The notes: generated by a model not told the origin, from the sequence alone. A DNA stretch of 64,000 nucleotides from Arthrobacter sp. Leaf69 (GCF_001422645.1 NZ_LMLR01000013.1:1-64000); one strand, 5' to 3'; positions 9,494-18,929 are shown, counted from the first letter of the stretch. Numbers and translations are program-made.

Positions 9494-10156
9494 ATGCCCG
9501 GTTACCCTGAGACCCCCCATGCTGCACGGCAGGTTTCGGATGAACCGAGCCCGCGCCGTCTTTTGTCTTCCCGGACGGTCTACGAAGGCCGGATCTGGGA
9601 CGTTGTCAGTGACAGTTTCCAGCTCAACGACGACGGCGATCCGCTGGTCCGCGACTACATCGACCACCCCGGCGCCGTCGCGGTCCTGCCGATGAACGAC
9701 GCCGGCGAGGTGCTGCTGATCAAGCAGTACCGGCACCCGGTCGGCATGGACCTGTGGGAGATCCCGGCCGGGCTCCTCGACGTCGAAGGCGAGGACTTCG
9801 TGGCCGGCGCGGCCCGCGAACTGGCCGAGGAAGCCGATCTCGTCGCCGGCCAGTGGAACGTGCTGGCCGACTTCTTCAATTCCCCCGGGTCCTCCAGCGA
9901 AGCCATCCGCATCTACCTCGCCCGCGGCCTGAGCGATGTGCCCGGCCACGAACTCCACGTCCGCACCGACGAGGAAGCCGAGATCGAGCTGCACTGGATT
10001 CCGCTGGATGAGGCCGTCCTGGCCGTGCTGGAGGGACGCCTGCACAACCCGTCCGCCGTCGTCGGAATCCTCGCCGCCGCCGCTGCCCGGGACAACGACT
10101 TCAAGGGCCTCCGCCCGGGCCGCGCGCCGTGGCCCGCGCATCCGAGCCAGCGCTGA
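9494..10156 (+). CDS. Nudix hydrolase, ADP-ribose pyrophosphatase type
   Basis: A 220-residue Nudix enzyme of the ADP-ribose/nucleotide-sugar pyrophosphatase type. The Nudix box is [20 protein letters not shown] followed by EADL, with the REx2EE core intact. An N-terminal strand region ([16 protein letters not shown]) precedes it as in ADPRases. An AAGGA Shine-Dalgarno is 8-12 bases before the ATG. Its stop overlaps the xerD start. In M. tuberculosis the equivalent is Rv1700, also between pyrG and xerD. Confidence 0.88.
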   Translation: MPGYPETPHAARQVSDEPSPRRLLSSRTVYEGRIWDVVSDSFQLNDDGDPLVRDYIDHPGAVAVLPMNDAGEVLLIKQYRHPVGMDLWEIPAGLLDVEGEDFVAGAARELAEEADLVAGQWNVLADFFNSPGSSSEAIRIYLARGLSDVPGHELHVRTDEEAEIELHWIPLDEAVLAVLEGRLHNPSAVVGILAAAAARDNDFKGLRPGRAPWPAHPSQR

Positions 10157-11190
10157 TGATGAAACCGCTGACTGCCGAACCCGGGCAGCTCCCTGCTGCC
10201 CCGGCGGAGGCGGCCGATCCGGGGCAGCCGCCCGCCCGGCCCCAGACAGCGGTAGACCGCGCCATGACGGATTACCTGCAGCATATGGGCGTGGAGCGGG
10301 GGCTCGCGGCCAACACCCTCTCCGCGTACCGGCGGGACCTGGCCCGCTACGCCAAGTACCTCGCCCACGCCGGCCGCCAACGCCCCGCTGAGATCACCCG
10401 GCACGACGTCACCGGCTTCGTCCAGGCGCTGTCCGACGGATCCGACGGCGGCTCGGCCCTGGGTGTCCGCTCGGCGGCCCGGACGGTGGTGGCCGTGCGC
10501 GGACTCCACAAATTCTGGGCACTCGAAGGCGTCACTCCCACCGACCCGGCCAGCGACGTCCACCCGCCGATGCCCGGCAAACGCCTGCCCAAGGCCATCA
10601 GCGTCGACGAGGTCACCAGGATCCTGGAGGCCGCAGGAACGGACACGGCCACCGGACTGCGCGACCGGGCACTGCTGGAGTTCCTGTATTCCACCGGCGC
10701 CCGCATCAGCGAGGCCGTGGGACTCGACGTCGACGATATCTCCCTGCCCACGCCCGGCGAGGAGAGCGAACCGGGTCCGGCCATTGTCCGGCTCTTCGGC
10801 AAAGGGTCCAAGGAACGGCTGGTCCCGCTCGGTTCGTTCGGTGCCCGCGCCTTGGATGCCTACCTCGTCCGTGGCCGGCCGCTGCTGGCCGCCAAGGGCA
10901 AAGGCACGCCCGCCCTGTTTCTGAACGCCCGCGGCGGACGGATCAGCAGGCAAAGCGCCTGGACCATCCTCAAGACGGCCGCCGAGAAAGCCAACATCAC
11001 CAAGGACGTCTCGCCGCACACCCTGCGGCACTCCTTCGCCACCCACCTGCTGGAGGGCGGGGCAGACGTCCGGGTTGTGCAGGAGCTGCTGGGCCACGCT
11101 TCCGTGACCACCACGCAGGTCTATACCCTGGTCACCGCCGACACCCTGCGCGAGATTTACGCCGCCGCGCACCCGAGGGCGCTGGGCTAA
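10156..11190 (+). CDS. xerD: Tyrosine recombinase XerD
   Basis: Site-specific recombinase resolving chromosome dimers at dif. The protein is 344 residues, with an N-terminal SAM-like core-binding domain ([22 protein letters not shown]) and a C-terminal catalytic domain. The Arg is in [14 protein letters not shown], the HxxR in [14 protein letters not shown], the third catalytic His in [12 protein letters not shown], and the nucleophilic Tyr in QVYTLVT. The ATG at 10156 overlaps the Nudix stop (TGATG). About 30 residues before the first helix are Pro/Ala-rich and the in-frame ATG at 10264 would remove them. It marks the left border of the accessory block. Confidence 0.92.
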   Translation: MMKPLTAEPGQLPAAPAEAADPGQPPARPQTAVDRAMTDYLQHMGVERGLAANTLSAYRRDLARYAKYLAHAGRQRPAEITRHDVTGFVQALSDGSDGGSALGVRSAARTVVAVRGLHKFWALEGVTPTDPASDVHPPMPGKRLPKAISVDEVTRILEAAGTDTATGLRDRALLEFLYSTGARISEAVGLDVDDISLPTPGEESEPGPAIVRLFGKGSKERLVPLGSFGARALDAYLVRGRPLLAAKGKGTPALFLNARGGRISRQSAWTILKTAAEKANITKDVSPHTLRHSFATHLLEGGADVRVVQELLGHASVTTTQVYTLVTADTLREIYAAAHPRALG

Positions 11191-11676
11191 GCGGCGTTCC
11201 GCCGGTTTCGCCGGCCCGAGCCGGGTTCCGCCGGCGCCTTCCCGCCGATCCACTGCCCGCTGCAGATACGGGCGCTCGGGGCTGGCCCGCGACCCTCGGC
11301 GACTTGTTCCCGGAGGACCTCCTGTTTCACCGTGCCTGAGCGACTGGGTGGGAGAAGCTCCACTCCAGGAATCCTGCCCACCAGCAGTTAGGAACCTCCC
11401 GGCTTCACAACGGGACCGGTCCAAGATTCGGCGGGAAGAAACGCTTGACCGCGCGACGGGTCGGCGCCGGGCAGGCTGACAGAGAAGGTCCATCATGCTC
11501 CGGGGATCCAGTTCGACCGACGCCGATCTGAGGGCGGACTCGCCGGTCCAACTGGTTTTCCCGCATCCGGCCAGCGTCTTCGCCCCGTGAATCTTCTTGC
11601 GCACCCGTGTAAGAAAAAGCCCTTCACGGGACACTTAGTCATCAGGAAGAAGTCATCCGATGTCCGGGGGAGCACC
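11191..11676. other. Intergenic region between xerD and the sigma factor gene
   Basis: No gene is supported; short open frames here lack conserved features. The first 60 bases are dense in CGCCGG words. An imperfect inverted repeat of the CTGGGTGGG/CCCACCAG type spans 11343-11386. Bases 11604-11630 hold CCCGTGTAAG and CTTCACGGG arms around AAAAAGCC, 47 bases before the sigma factor ATG. The region marks the left junction of the accessory block. Confidence 0.5.
11604..11630 (+). promoter_or_regulatory. Inverted repeat upstream of the sigma factor gene
   Basis: CCCGTGTAAG at 11604-11613 can pair with CTTCACGGG at 11622-11630 with one bulge, leaving an 8-base loop. It could be an operator or a leader hairpin for the sigma factor gene. 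This is seen only as sequence symmetry. Confidence 0.3.
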
Positions 11677-12180
11677 ATGTTGGCTGCGAAAGAGCAAGCG
11701 TTCATCGACCTGCACAATCAGCATTCCGCGCGGGTCTACCGCTACATCGCCTGCAGGATCAATGACCGGCACCGCGCCGAGGAACTCGCTGCGGACGTCT
11801 TCAGGATTGTCTGGGAGAAACAGCCCGCGGAACCGCCTGGCATCGGCTGGCTGTTGGCGACCGCTCGGAATCTGCTCGGCAATGAATACAGGGGCCGCCG
11901 ACGCCGCCAGGAACTTGTCGACCGGCTGAAAGAGGAGGCCCGCAGCCAAGTCCCCGGCCCGGACACTGACGAACGGACCGCCGTGGCTGATGTATTGGTG
12001 AAGCTCAGGGAGCAGGACCGCGAGGTCCTCATGCTCAGTTACTGGGATGACCTGACCACCGCTGAACTGGCCCAGACCCTGGGGTGTTCCTCGTCCGCCG
12101 CCGCGGTCCGACTGCACCGGGCCCGTCGGGCGTTCTCGAAAGCCGCACCGGCCCATCTCATGACCGAACGGAAGGACTAG
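11677..12180 (+). CDS. ECF-type RNA polymerase sigma factor
   Basis: A 167-residue group IV (ECF) sigma factor lacking regions 1 and 3. Region 2 is FIDLHNQHSARVYRYIACR to DVFRIVWEK, where helix 2.4 would contact the -10 element. Region 4 is REQDREVLMLSYWDDLTTAE followed by the helix-turn-helix CSSSAAAVRLHRARRAF. The ATG at 11677 was preferred over the upstream in-frame start at 11587 because GGGGGA lies 5-10 bases before it and the protein then begins at region 2. The next gene, for a single-span membrane protein, starts 2 bases after the stop and is the natural candidate for its regulator. Confidence 0.85.
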   Translation: MLAAKEQAFIDLHNQHSARVYRYIACRINDRHRAEELAADVFRIVWEKQPAEPPGIGWLLATARNLLGNEYRGRRRRQELVDRLKEEARSQVPGPDTDERTAVADVLVKLREQDREVLMLSYWDDLTTAELAQTLGCSSSAAAVRLHRARRAFSKAAPAHLMTERKD

Positions 12181-12182
12181 CC

Positions 12183-12989
12183 ATGGACCGCATCGAACAG
12201 CTCATGAGGAATGCCAAACCGCAGGTCGGAGCACAAGTCGAAGCACAAGACGCAGCCCCCGGAAGTGACTCCGCCCGCTCGAACGTCGTCTCTATGGACC
12301 CGAACGTCGTCCGCCTGGCACTGCGCAATCCGGCACTGCGCAATCCGGCACAACACAATCCCGCACGACGCGCTCCGGCACGGCACAAGGCCGTACGGAC
12401 TGCAGCCGCGACGGTACTGGCCGTAGCCGCCGTCGGGGGCGCAGTGTTTGTCGGCGGCAACCTCATGCCACCACCCGCGCCCGGGCCGGCGGGGACAGGC
12501 ACCGAGGTGCCGACGGTCTCCGCCACGCCTTCGCCGGCATCCCCAAGCCCGTCCGCCGCCACTGCCTCGCAGGCGGGGACTGCGGCGGCAACCCTGAGTA
12601 CCGGCGGCGTCGCCTGCACCATGGCCAACGTCGGCCAGCAGCGCAACGACCAGGCCCGGGAGATCAAAGCGATTCCCGCCGCCGAGCAGCCCTACTACAC
12701 AGTGCTGGGCTGTGCCGACGGATGGCTCGCCTACTCCATCTCCGACGACGGGGTCCGGGCTCTCCAGCTCGACGGCGGCAATGCCTGGTTCCAGCTCGCC
12801 AAGCTGCAGAACGGGCGTTTCCTCTCCGACTTCCGGCAGGTCTGGGCCAGCGTCTTCAACTGGAAATTCCAGGCCTTGAACAATCAGGGGCTCACTCCGC
12901 AGCAGGCCATGGACAAGGAATTCGCGGACAAGGGGATCCCGGTTGAACTTCGGCCGCAGCTGGTAGGCGAAGGCCCGGCGGCCGGGTAG
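12183..12989 (+). CDS. Single-pass membrane protein paired with the sigma factor (candidate anti-sigma factor)
   Basis: A 268-residue protein of unknown function. Residues 1-65 would be cytoplasmic and contain a 5-residue repeat (LRNPA, LRNPA, QHNPA, RRAPA). Residues ~71-92 form one membrane span. An Ala/Pro/Thr/Ser-rich linker and an extracytoplasmic domain of about 120 residues with two Cys (GVACTM and VLGCADGW) follow. No zinc-binding HxxxCxxC anti-sigma motif is present. It starts 2 bases after the sigma factor stop, a spacing typical of sigma/anti-sigma pairs. The anti-sigma role is inferred from position and topology only. Confidence 0.6.
   Translation: MDRIEQLMRNAKPQVGAQVEAQDAAPGSDSARSNVVSMDPNVVRLALRNPALRNPAQHNPARRAPARHKAVRTAAATVLAVAAVGGAVFVGGNLMPPPAPGPAGTGTEVPTVSATPSPASPSPSAATASQAGTAAATLSTGGVACTMANVGQQRNDQAREIKAIPAAEQPYYTVLGCADGWLAYSISDDGVRALQLDGGNAWFQLAKLQNGRFLSDFRQVWASVFNWKFQALNNQGLTPQQAMDKEFADKGIPVELRPQLVGEGPAAG
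12319..12378 (+). repeat. Degenerate 15-bp tandem repeat inside the sigma partner gene
   Basis: Two exact copies of CACTGCGCAATCCGG (12319-12333, 12334-12348) are followed by two diverged copies (12349-12363, 12364-12378). The unit is five codons and keeps the frame, so copy-number change would lengthen or shorten the cytoplasmic segment without breaking the protein. Confidence 0.75.
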
Positions 12990-13015
12990 CCTGCGGCGGC
13001 GATAAGGTGAAACAC

Positions 13016-13504
13016 ATGACGTTCACCCCGGTCACCCTCTGCTTCCTGCTCCGTGACGCCGCGAACGGTGCACAAGTGTTGCTGGGACTGAAAAGGACCG
13101 GCTTCGGCACCGGCAAGATCGTCGGCATCGGCGGCCACGTGGAGCCGGGGGAGAGCGACGCCGAGGCCGTGATCCGCGAGGTCTGGGAAGAAGCCGGCAT
13201 CGTGGTGCTGCAGGAGGACCTGGCGCACGCCGGCGTCGTCGAGTTCAACTTTCCCGCCAGGCCCGAATGGAACATGTCCTGCAGGGTCTTCACCACCCGG
13301 CGGTGGCAAGGCGAACCGGCTGAAAGTCCGGAGATCACGCCCGAGTGGTTCGACGTCGACGCGCTTCCGCTGCACCGCATGTGGCAGGACGCGGAGCACT
13401 GGCTGCCGCCGGCGCTGGCCGGCGAGACGATCGACGTCGTCGTGGTTCTCAATGGAGACAACGAAACGGTCGCTTCGATCCGGTATCCATCCGCGCCGGG
13501 GTGA
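13016..13504 (+). CDS. Nudix hydrolase, MutT/8-oxo-dGTPase-like
   Basis: A 162-residue protein starting MTFTPVTLCFLLRD with the Nudix box GGHVEPGESDAEAVIREVWE followed by EAGI, all catalytic Glu and Arg present. The motif GKIVGIGGHVEPGES resembles MutT-type and MTH1-like (2-hydroxy-dATP/8-oxo-dGTP) hydrolases, so nucleotide-pool cleaning is likely. The ATG at 13016 was taken over the GTG at 13007 because ATAAGG lies 8 bases before it and the beta-strand begins there. It starts 26 bases after the membrane protein and could belong to the same transcript. Confidence 0.85.
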   Translation: MTFTPVTLCFLLRDAANGAQVLLGLKRTGFGTGKIVGIGGHVEPGESDAEAVIREVWEEAGIVVLQEDLAHAGVVEFNFPARPEWNMSCRVFTTRRWQGEPAESPEITPEWFDVDALPLHRMWQDAEHWLPPALAGETIDVVVVLNGDNETVASIRYPSAPG

Positions 13505-13660
13505 GCCGGCGTCCGCGCCGGGCATTTCCGCGACTCGAATCGTGATGCCGGGAATGCCACGGCTTGTGCAGTAGCCTGAGGCTCGAACATCGCGCCGCGG
13601 CCGGCCACGCACTACCTTCGCCCGGCAGCAAGCGGCGCACGGACCAATTGGGGGCAGGGC

Positions 13661-14530
13661 ATGGACTCGCACAATCTCGACCTTCCGGACACGGATTCCT
13701 ACGACGAGGAACTGTCCACGGGCAACAGGGCGCGCCGGCGCTGGCCGCTGGCAGCTGCCGTCGTTATCGTCGCCCTGGCGGCCGTCGCCGGGGGCGTTGC
13801 CGTGGCAGGCAACTTCCGGTCCGCAGACCCGGCCCCCGCCGCGGCCCCGACGGCCACCATGGTGGCACCTACGGCCTCCGCTTCCCCGACGGTGACGCCG
13901 TCGCCCACCACTGCGACGCCGGTATCCGTGACGCCGTCGGCATCAACGGCACCCGCAACAGACGGGGCGGTCAGCGAAGTTGCAAACGGGCGATACGTCA
14001 GTGCTGCGGCCGGAGTGTCGTTCACTTTGCCCGACCGCTGGACGGTCGAGGAATCCACGAACCAGAATCCCGGGTATCCGGGGAGCGGAATCACCATTTT
14101 CAACGAGGCCAGGATGCAGGTGGCCGCGCTTTACCACGGCGCCACCGGGGCAGTTGGGGGCGCCTGCCCTTCAGGCAATTACAAAATGACCGAACTAGAT
14201 ACTGCGCAGGCACTGGATACGCCGTGGGCCAAGGCGATGGGCGTGCGGTTTTCCTACCGCGTGCTGGATATGCGGGCCAGCGGTGGCGCCTTCCACTACC
14301 AGATTGGACTAGTCGACAAGAACAGCGGAGAAATCAAAGACAGCTGCTTGATGTACTCTTTCGTGGCCGGTGCTCCCAAGGGCACGCTGATCTTCGCGGA
14401 CCGTTCCTACCAAAGCCAGAAAAACGATGACCCCATCTTCAACTCGCTGGCCGAAGCCAAGGACTACATGCGGAGCCCGGACTACCGGAAGCTCAAGGCC
14501 ATGATCGTCAGCCTGCGGATGCAGCCCTAA
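13661..14530 (+). CDS. Membrane-anchored protein with extracytoplasmic domain (unknown)
   Basis: A 289-residue protein. An acidic cytoplasmic N-terminus with an RARRRW stop-transfer charge cluster is followed by a span at about residues 29-50, an Ala/Pro/Thr/Ser linker to ~105, and a globular outer domain with conserved-looking strands (GVSFTLPDRWTVEES). Two Cys (GGACPSG and KDSCLMY) could form a disulfide. The layout resembles that of the sigma-factor partner two genes upstream, but the outer domains are not clearly alike. An inverted repeat (GGCATTTCC/GGGAATGCC, 13521-13558) lies before it and a strong bidirectional terminator follows. Function not recognised. Confidence 0.65.
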   Translation: MDSHNLDLPDTDSYDEELSTGNRARRRWPLAAAVVIVALAAVAGGVAVAGNFRSADPAPAAAPTATMVAPTASASPTVTPSPTTATPVSVTPSASTAPATDGAVSEVANGRYVSAAAGVSFTLPDRWTVEESTNQNPGYPGSGITIFNEARMQVAALYHGATGAVGGACPSGNYKMTELDTAQALDTPWAKAMGVRFSYRVLDMRASGGAFHYQIGLVDKNSGEIKDSCLMYSFVAGAPKGTLIFADRSYQSQKNDDPIFNSLAEAKDYMRSPDYRKLKAMIVSLRMQP

Positions 14531-14548
14531 CAACAAAAGCAACAAAAA

Positions 14549-14587
14549 GCGCGGGCCGGCCACCTTTGAGAGGTGGCCGGCCCGCGC
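14549..14587. terminator. Strong bidirectional terminator
   Basis: A 17-bp perfect GC-rich stem (14549-14565 with 14571-14587) has a TTGAG loop. A TTTT follows on the plus strand and an AAAAA run precedes it, so it works for both converging genes: the membrane protein and prpC. Confidence 0.9.
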
Positions 14588-14607
14588 GTTTTACCGCCGC
14601 GAAGGGC

Positions 14608-15747
14608 TTACGGCATGTGCCGTTCCTCGACGCCGTTGTATTCGCTCAGCGGGCGGATCAGGGAGTTCGAGTCCAGCTGCTCCATGATGTGCGCGGTCCA
14701 GCCGGTGATGCGGCTGGCGACGAACAGGGGAGTGAAGGTGGGAGTGTCGAAGCCCATCAGGTGGTACGTGGGTCCGGCCGGGTAGTCGAGGTTGGGCTTG
14801 ATGGCCTTCGCCTCGTCCATCGCCGTTTCCAGACCGTTGTAGAGGCCCAGCAATTCCGGCCGGCCGTAGTGCGCGATCATCTTGTCGAGGGCGGCCTTCA
14901 TGGTGGGCACCCGGGAGTCGCCGTGCTTGTAGACACGGTGGCCGAAGCCCATGACCTTCTTCTTGTGGGCCAGGGCGTCTTCCATCCAGGCCTTGGCCCG
15001 GACGTGGGCGTCCTCCAGTGACTCCTCCGGCCGGATGCCGATTTCGTCGAACGTGTGCATAACGGCCTCGTTCGCCCCGCCGTGCAACGGTCCCTTGAGT
15101 GCGCCGATCGCCCCGGTCACGGCCGAATGCAGATCCGAGAGCGTCGAGGTGATCACGCGGGCCGTGAAGGTGGAGGCGTTGAAGGAGTGCTCGGCGTACA
15201 GGATCATCGAGACGTTGAAGGCCTCAACGACTTCCTGGACAGGCTCCTCGCCGAAGGCCATCCAGAGGAAGTTGGCGGAGTAGCCCAGGTCATCGCGGGG
15301 GGCCACGACGTCCTGCCCGTGCCGGCGGCGCTGGTCGTAGGCCACGATCGCCGGCATCGCCGCGAAGAGGTCAATCGCCTTGGCCATGTTGGCCTCCCGC
15401 GAGGAGTCCTCGGCGAGCGGGTGCCGTGCGCCCATGACGGAGGCCGCCGTGCGGCAAACATCCATCGGGTGCGAGGTGGTGGGCAATGCGTCCACCACCT
15501 GCTTCACCACCGGATCGATCGGACGCCCGGCGCGTTCCCGCGCCGTGAACTCCGCCAGCTGCTCCGGGGTGGGCAGCTCGCCGTTCCAGAGCAGGTAGGC
15601 GACTTCCTCGAAGCTGCAGTTGGCGGCCAGCTCCTGCACGGGGTATCCGCGGTAGAGCAGCGAATTGGTGTCCGGGTTCACCTTGGAGACCGCGGTGTAA
15701 TCCACCACGACGCCGGCGAGGCCCTTTTTGATCTCTTGTTCAGCCAT
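14608..15747 (-). CDS. prpC: 2-methylcitrate synthase (citrate synthase family)
   Basis: Condenses propionyl-CoA with oxaloacetate to 2-methylcitrate. The 379-residue protein has the citrate synthase catalytic residues in GPLHGGANEAV (His), GFGHRVYKHGDSRV (His) and the later Asp (LMGFDTPTFTPLF). The start region KGLAGVVVDYTAVSKV is typical of PrpC/Gram-positive citrate synthases. The ATG has AAAGGAG upstream. It is the last gene of a minus-strand GntR-prpD-prpB-prpC run, 65 bases after prpB. The specific 2-methylcitrate call rests mainly on this context, and it may also accept acetyl-CoA. Confidence 0.92.
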   Translation of the reverse strand: MAEQEIKKGLAGVVVDYTAVSKVNPDTNSLLYRGYPVQELAANCSFEEVAYLLWNGELPTPEQLAEFTARERAGRPIDPVVKQVVDALPTTSHPMDVCRTAASVMGARHPLAEDSSREANMAKAIDLFAAMPAIVAYDQRRRHGQDVVAPRDDLGYSANFLWMAFGEEPVQEVVEAFNVSMILYAEHSFNASTFTARVITSTLSDLHSAVTGAIGALKGPLHGGANEAVMHTFDEIGIRPEESLEDAHVRAKAWMEDALAHKKKVMGFGHRVYKHGDSRVPTMKAALDKMIAHYGRPELLGLYNGLETAMDEAKAIKPNLDYPAGPTYHLMGFDTPTFTPLFVASRITGWTAHIMEQLDSNSLIRPLSEYNGVEERHMP

Positions 15748-15812
15748 GCTGAAACTCCTTTGTTCCTGTCGCCTGTGTTGGACCGGCCGGAGCCGGAAGC
15801 CCGATGCGGGGT

Positions 15813-16715
15813 TTACTGTCCCGGGATCTGGAAATTGAAAACCCCGGTATCGAAGCTGTTGTAGGCCTCGTAGTCCACGAGGTCATACAAACGCGCCCGG
15901 GTCAGCATGTTCCCGACCTGGGCTTCCTGGGTACCGTCAGCCCTAATCGATTCCAGCGTACGCTCCGCAGCGCCCATGGCACTACGGAGCAGCGTCACCG
16001 GATAGATGATCATGTTGACCCCGACGCCGGCCAGCTGCTCCACCGTGAAGAGGGCGCTCTGGCCGAACTCGGTCATGTTGGCCAGGATCGGCACGTCGAC
16101 GGCGTCACGGATGGCCTGGAACTCGCTGAGGTCTTTCATGGCCTCCGGGAAGATCGCGTCAGCGCCGGCCTCCACGAGGGCTTTCGCACGGTCCTGCGTG
16201 GCTTTCAAACCATCGGTGGCTCGGATGTCGGTCCGCGCCATGATGAGGAAGTTCGGGTCGCGCCGGGCATCGGCCGCCGCCCGAATGCGTTTGGTGGCAG
16301 TGTCCAGGTCCACGACGTTCTTGCCGTCGAGGTGGCCGCAGCGCTTCGGGTTGAACTGGTCCTCGATGTGCAGGCCGGCGAGGCCGGCGTTCTCGAGTTC
16401 CTGCACCGAGCGGGCCACGTTCATCGGCTCGCCGAAGCCGGTGTCGGCGTCGACGATGCTGGGCAGGTCCGTCATCCGGGCGATCTGCCCGGCGCGGGTG
16501 GCCACCTCGGTGAGCGTGGTCAGCCCGATGTCCGGCAGGCCAAGGTCGTTGGCCAGGACGGCGCCGGAGATATAGACCCCGGCGAAGCCCTTTTCCTCGA
16601 TCAGCCGGGCGGAGAGCGGGTTGAACGCGCCCGGGAACTGCTGGATCGTCCCGGAAGCGAGGAGCTCACGGAACCGGATCCGCTTCTGCTCCGGCGTGAC
16701 CTTCGAATACAGCAT
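15813..16715 (-). CDS. prpB: 2-methylisocitrate lyase
   Basis: Cleaves 2-methylisocitrate to pyruvate and succinate, the last step of the methylcitrate cycle. At 300 residues it belongs to the ICL/PEP mutase family, with the metal-binding DADTGFGEP and the catalytic-loop motif PKRCGHLDGK. The start MLYSKVTPEQKRIRFRELL is typical. Its ATG directly abuts the prpD stop (zero bases between), consistent with coupled translation. Confidence 0.95.
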   Translation of the reverse strand: MLYSKVTPEQKRIRFRELLASGTIQQFPGAFNPLSARLIEEKGFAGVYISGAVLANDLGLPDIGLTTLTEVATRAGQIARMTDLPSIVDADTGFGEPMNVARSVQELENAGLAGLHIEDQFNPKRCGHLDGKNVVDLDTATKRIRAAADARRDPNFLIMARTDIRATDGLKATQDRAKALVEAGADAIFPEAMKDLSEFQAIRDAVDVPILANMTEFGQSALFTVEQLAGVGVNMIIYPVTLLRSAMGAAERTLESIRADGTQEAQVGNMLTRARLYDLVDYEAYNSFDTGVFNFQIPGQ

Positions 16716-18236
16716 TTAGAAGAGTCCCTTCGGTGCGGCGGACAGGTCGATCACGCCGTCGGCAGCCTTGATGTTGAGCTGGTCCAGTTCGCCGGCGGCC
16801 AGTTCGGGCAGGCGGGCGGCGGCGGCCAGGAACCGTTCGATTTCCTCTTCGGCGACCAGCCCGGCGGCCAGGGTCCGGAACTTGTTCACGTACTGCTCCC
16901 GTGCGAACGGCCGGGCGCCCAGCGGGTGGGCGTCAGCGACGGCGATCTGGTCGGTGATGACCGTGCCGTCCTTGAGCGTGATGACAACAGAGCCGCCGAA
17001 GGCCTTCTCCGCGATGTCGAGGGAGTGGTAGCGGCGGGTCCATTCCGGGTCCTCGACCGTGGTGACTTTGTGCCAGAGGTCCACGGTGTCCGGGCGCGCG
17101 GCGCGCTCCGGGGTGTAGGAATCAACGTGGTGCCAGGCGCCGTCCTGCAGGGCGACCGTGAAGATGTACGGGATGGAGTGGTCCAGGGTTTCGCGGCTGG
17201 CCGTGGGGCTGTACTTCTGCGGATCGTTGGCGCCGGAGCCGATCACGTAGTGCGTGTGGTGGCTGGTCTTGATCAGCACGGACTCCACGTTGGCCGGGTC
17301 GGTGACCTCCGGGTGCTCGCCGTGGAGCTTGCGCGCCAGGTCGATCCACGCCTGGGCCTGGTATTCGGCCGAGTGCTCCTTGGTGTAGGTGTCCATGATG
17401 GCGCGCTTGGTTTCGCCGGGGGTCGGCAGCGGCACGGTGTAGGAGGCGTCGGGGCCGTCCAGCATCCAGGCGATGACGCCGTCTTCGCCTTCGTAGATCG
17501 GCACCGGGGAGGTCTGGCCGCGCATGGCGCGGTCCGCGGACTCGACGGCCATCTTGCCGGCGAACGCAGGTGCGTGCGCCTTCCAGGTGGAGATCTCGCC
17601 CTTGCGGGACTGGCGCGTGGCCGTGGTGGTGTGCAGGGCCTGGCCCACAGACTGGAAAATCGTCTCGACGTCGAGTCCCAGCAGGGTGCCGATGCCGGCG
17701 GCGGCGGACGGGCCGAGGTGCGCGACGTGGTCGATCTTGTGCTTGTGCAGGCAGATGGCCTTGACCAGGTTGACCTGGATCTCATAGCCGGTGGCGATGC
17801 CGCGGACCAGGTCCTGGCCGCTGGAGCCCACGTGCTGGGCGACGGCGAGGATCGGGGGGATGTTGTCGCCCGGGTGGGAGTAGTCCGCGGCGAGGAACGT
17901 GTCGTGGTAGTCCAGTTCGCGGACGGCGACGCCGTTGGCCCAGGCGGCCCATTCCGGGGCCACGCGCTCCTCGATGCCGAAGACCTTCGAGCCCTTGCCG
18001 CCGGTGGTGGGGCCGTGCGTCAGGGCCTGGGCGCGGGCCGCGACGATCGGGGCGCGGTTCAGTGAGGCGATGGCTACCGAAGCGTTGTCGATCACCCGGT
18101 TGATCACCATGTCGGTGACCTCGTCGGAGACGGCGACGGGATCCGCGGCCACCTGCGCAATCTTGAAGGCGAGCTGGTCCTGGCGGGGCAGGTTTTCCTC
18201 GCTCTTGTAAACGCGGACGTGGTGTTCCTTAACCAT
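16716..18236 (-). CDS. prpD: 2-methylcitrate dehydratase
   Basis: Dehydrates 2-methylcitrate to 2-methyl-cis-aconitate. The 506-residue MmgE/PrpD-fold protein begins [19 protein letters not shown] and contains the family stretches [20 protein letters not shown] and [23 protein letters not shown] stands before the ATG. It is the first enzyme gene after the GntR regulator (11 bases apart) on the minus strand. No acnD/prpF pair is present, so PrpD plus housekeeping aconitase is the likely route. Confidence 0.94.
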   Translation of the reverse strand: MVKEHHVRVYKSEENLPRQDQLAFKIAQVAADPVAVSDEVTDMVINRVIDNASVAIASLNRAPIVAARAQALTHGPTTGGKGSKVFGIEERVAPEWAAWANGVAVRELDYHDTFLAADYSHPGDNIPPILAVAQHVGSSGQDLVRGIATGYEIQVNLVKAICLHKHKIDHVAHLGPSAAAGIGTLLGLDVETIFQSVGQALHTTTATRQSRKGEISTWKAHAPAFAGKMAVESADRAMRGQTSPVPIYEGEDGVIAWMLDGPDASYTVPLPTPGETKRAIMDTYTKEHSAEYQAQAWIDLARKLHGEHPEVTDPANVESVLIKTSHHTHYVIGSGANDPQKYSPTASRETLDHSIPYIFTVALQDGAWHHVDSYTPERAARPDTVDLWHKVTTVEDPEWTRRYHSLDIAEKAFGGSVVITLKDGTVITDQIAVADAHPLGARPFAREQYVNKFRTLAAGLVAEEEIERFLAAAARLPELAAGELDQLNIKAADGVIDLSAAPKGLF

Positions 18237-18247
18237 GGTGCTCCTTC

Positions 18248-18889
18248 TTAGTGTGGTATGTGTGTGGCTTTGACGTGGGAAAGACTGCGGTGCAGATGCA
18301 GGGTGGTGGCCGCCTCAGCCAGCCGGGGGTTGCCGGCGGCGATCGCTTCGGCGATGGCGGCATGCTCGGCGGCCGCCGCGGTGAGCCGCTCGGCGTCGTC
18401 GGCCGCCAGCCGCCGGACGCGGACCAGGTGGACGCGCAGGCTGCGCATGGCCTGGGCGAGGTAGGAATTCTGGATCGCGGCGTCGATGGCTGCGTCCAGC
18501 CTGCCGACCAGCCGGTAGTAGTCGTGCCGGGCCGGATCCCCGGCGCTGATCAGCGACGGCGCCTGGCACAGTTCGTCGCGGAGCTCCTCGAATGTGGCGG
18601 CGTCGCCGCGTTCGGCAGCCAGCGCGGCGGCCTTGCCCTCAAGGGTTTCGCGCAGTTCGAAAAGTTCGTCGATGTCTTCCAGCGAGATGTCGGTGACGAC
18701 GACGCCGCGGCCGCCCGCCGTCGTCGTCAGGCCTTCTGCGGTGAGCCGGCTGAGGGCCTCCCGCAACGGGGTGCGGGAGATGCCGAGCCGCCCGGACTGC
18801 TCCACTTCAGCGAGCACCGTCCCGGGCAGGAGGCGCCACTCGATGATGTCGTCGCGCAGGGCCGCGTAGGCCTTGTCGCTGGCGCGCAT
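18248..18889 (-). CDS. GntR/FCD transcription factor, likely regulator of the prp genes
   Basis: A 213-residue FadR-subfamily GntR protein. Its N-terminal winged helix runs from [19 protein letters not shown] through [18 protein letters not shown]. The C-terminal FCD ligand domain has likely metal-binding residues around residue 120 onward ([22 protein letters not shown]). The ATG at 18889 follows AAGGAGGCAG, so the upstream in-frame start at 18940 is less likely. It leads the prpDBC transcript and faces prpE. Two identical GTGTATACAC palindromes in the 173-base divergent gap are the probable binding sites. A propionate-derived CoA thioester or methylcitrate is the plausible effector, by inference. 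Confidence 0.87.
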   Translation of the reverse strand: MRASDKAYAALRDDIIEWRLLPGTVLAEVEQSGRLGISRTPLREALSRLTAEGLTTTAGGRGVVVTDISLEDIDELFELRETLEGKAAALAAERGDAATFEELRDELCQAPSLISAGDPARHDYYRLVGRLDAAIDAAIQNSYLAQAMRSLRVHLVRVRRLAADDAERLTAAAAEHAAIAEAIAAGNPRLAEAATTLHLHRSLSHVKATHIPH

Positions 18890-18919
18890 CCTGCCTCCTT
18901 CGTTGGCTGACGGAATCCA

Positions 18920-18929
18920 GTGTATACAC
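18920..18929. promoter_or_regulatory. GTGTATACAC palindrome, operator proximal to the prp regulator gene
   Basis: A perfect 10-bp palindrome 31 bases before the regulator ATG, identical to the one at 18983. TGTATACA-type sites are typical of FCD-GntR repressors. It overlaps the likely promoter of the regulator-prpDBC transcript. Confidence 0.6.

Noticed and set aside
15804..18065. A 753-codon open frame on the plus strand antisense to prpB and prpD
   Set aside because: It mirrors real minus-strand genes with strong family motifs. Its product is low-complexity Arg/Gly/Val/Asp without domains, as expected for antisense frames in high-GC DNA.
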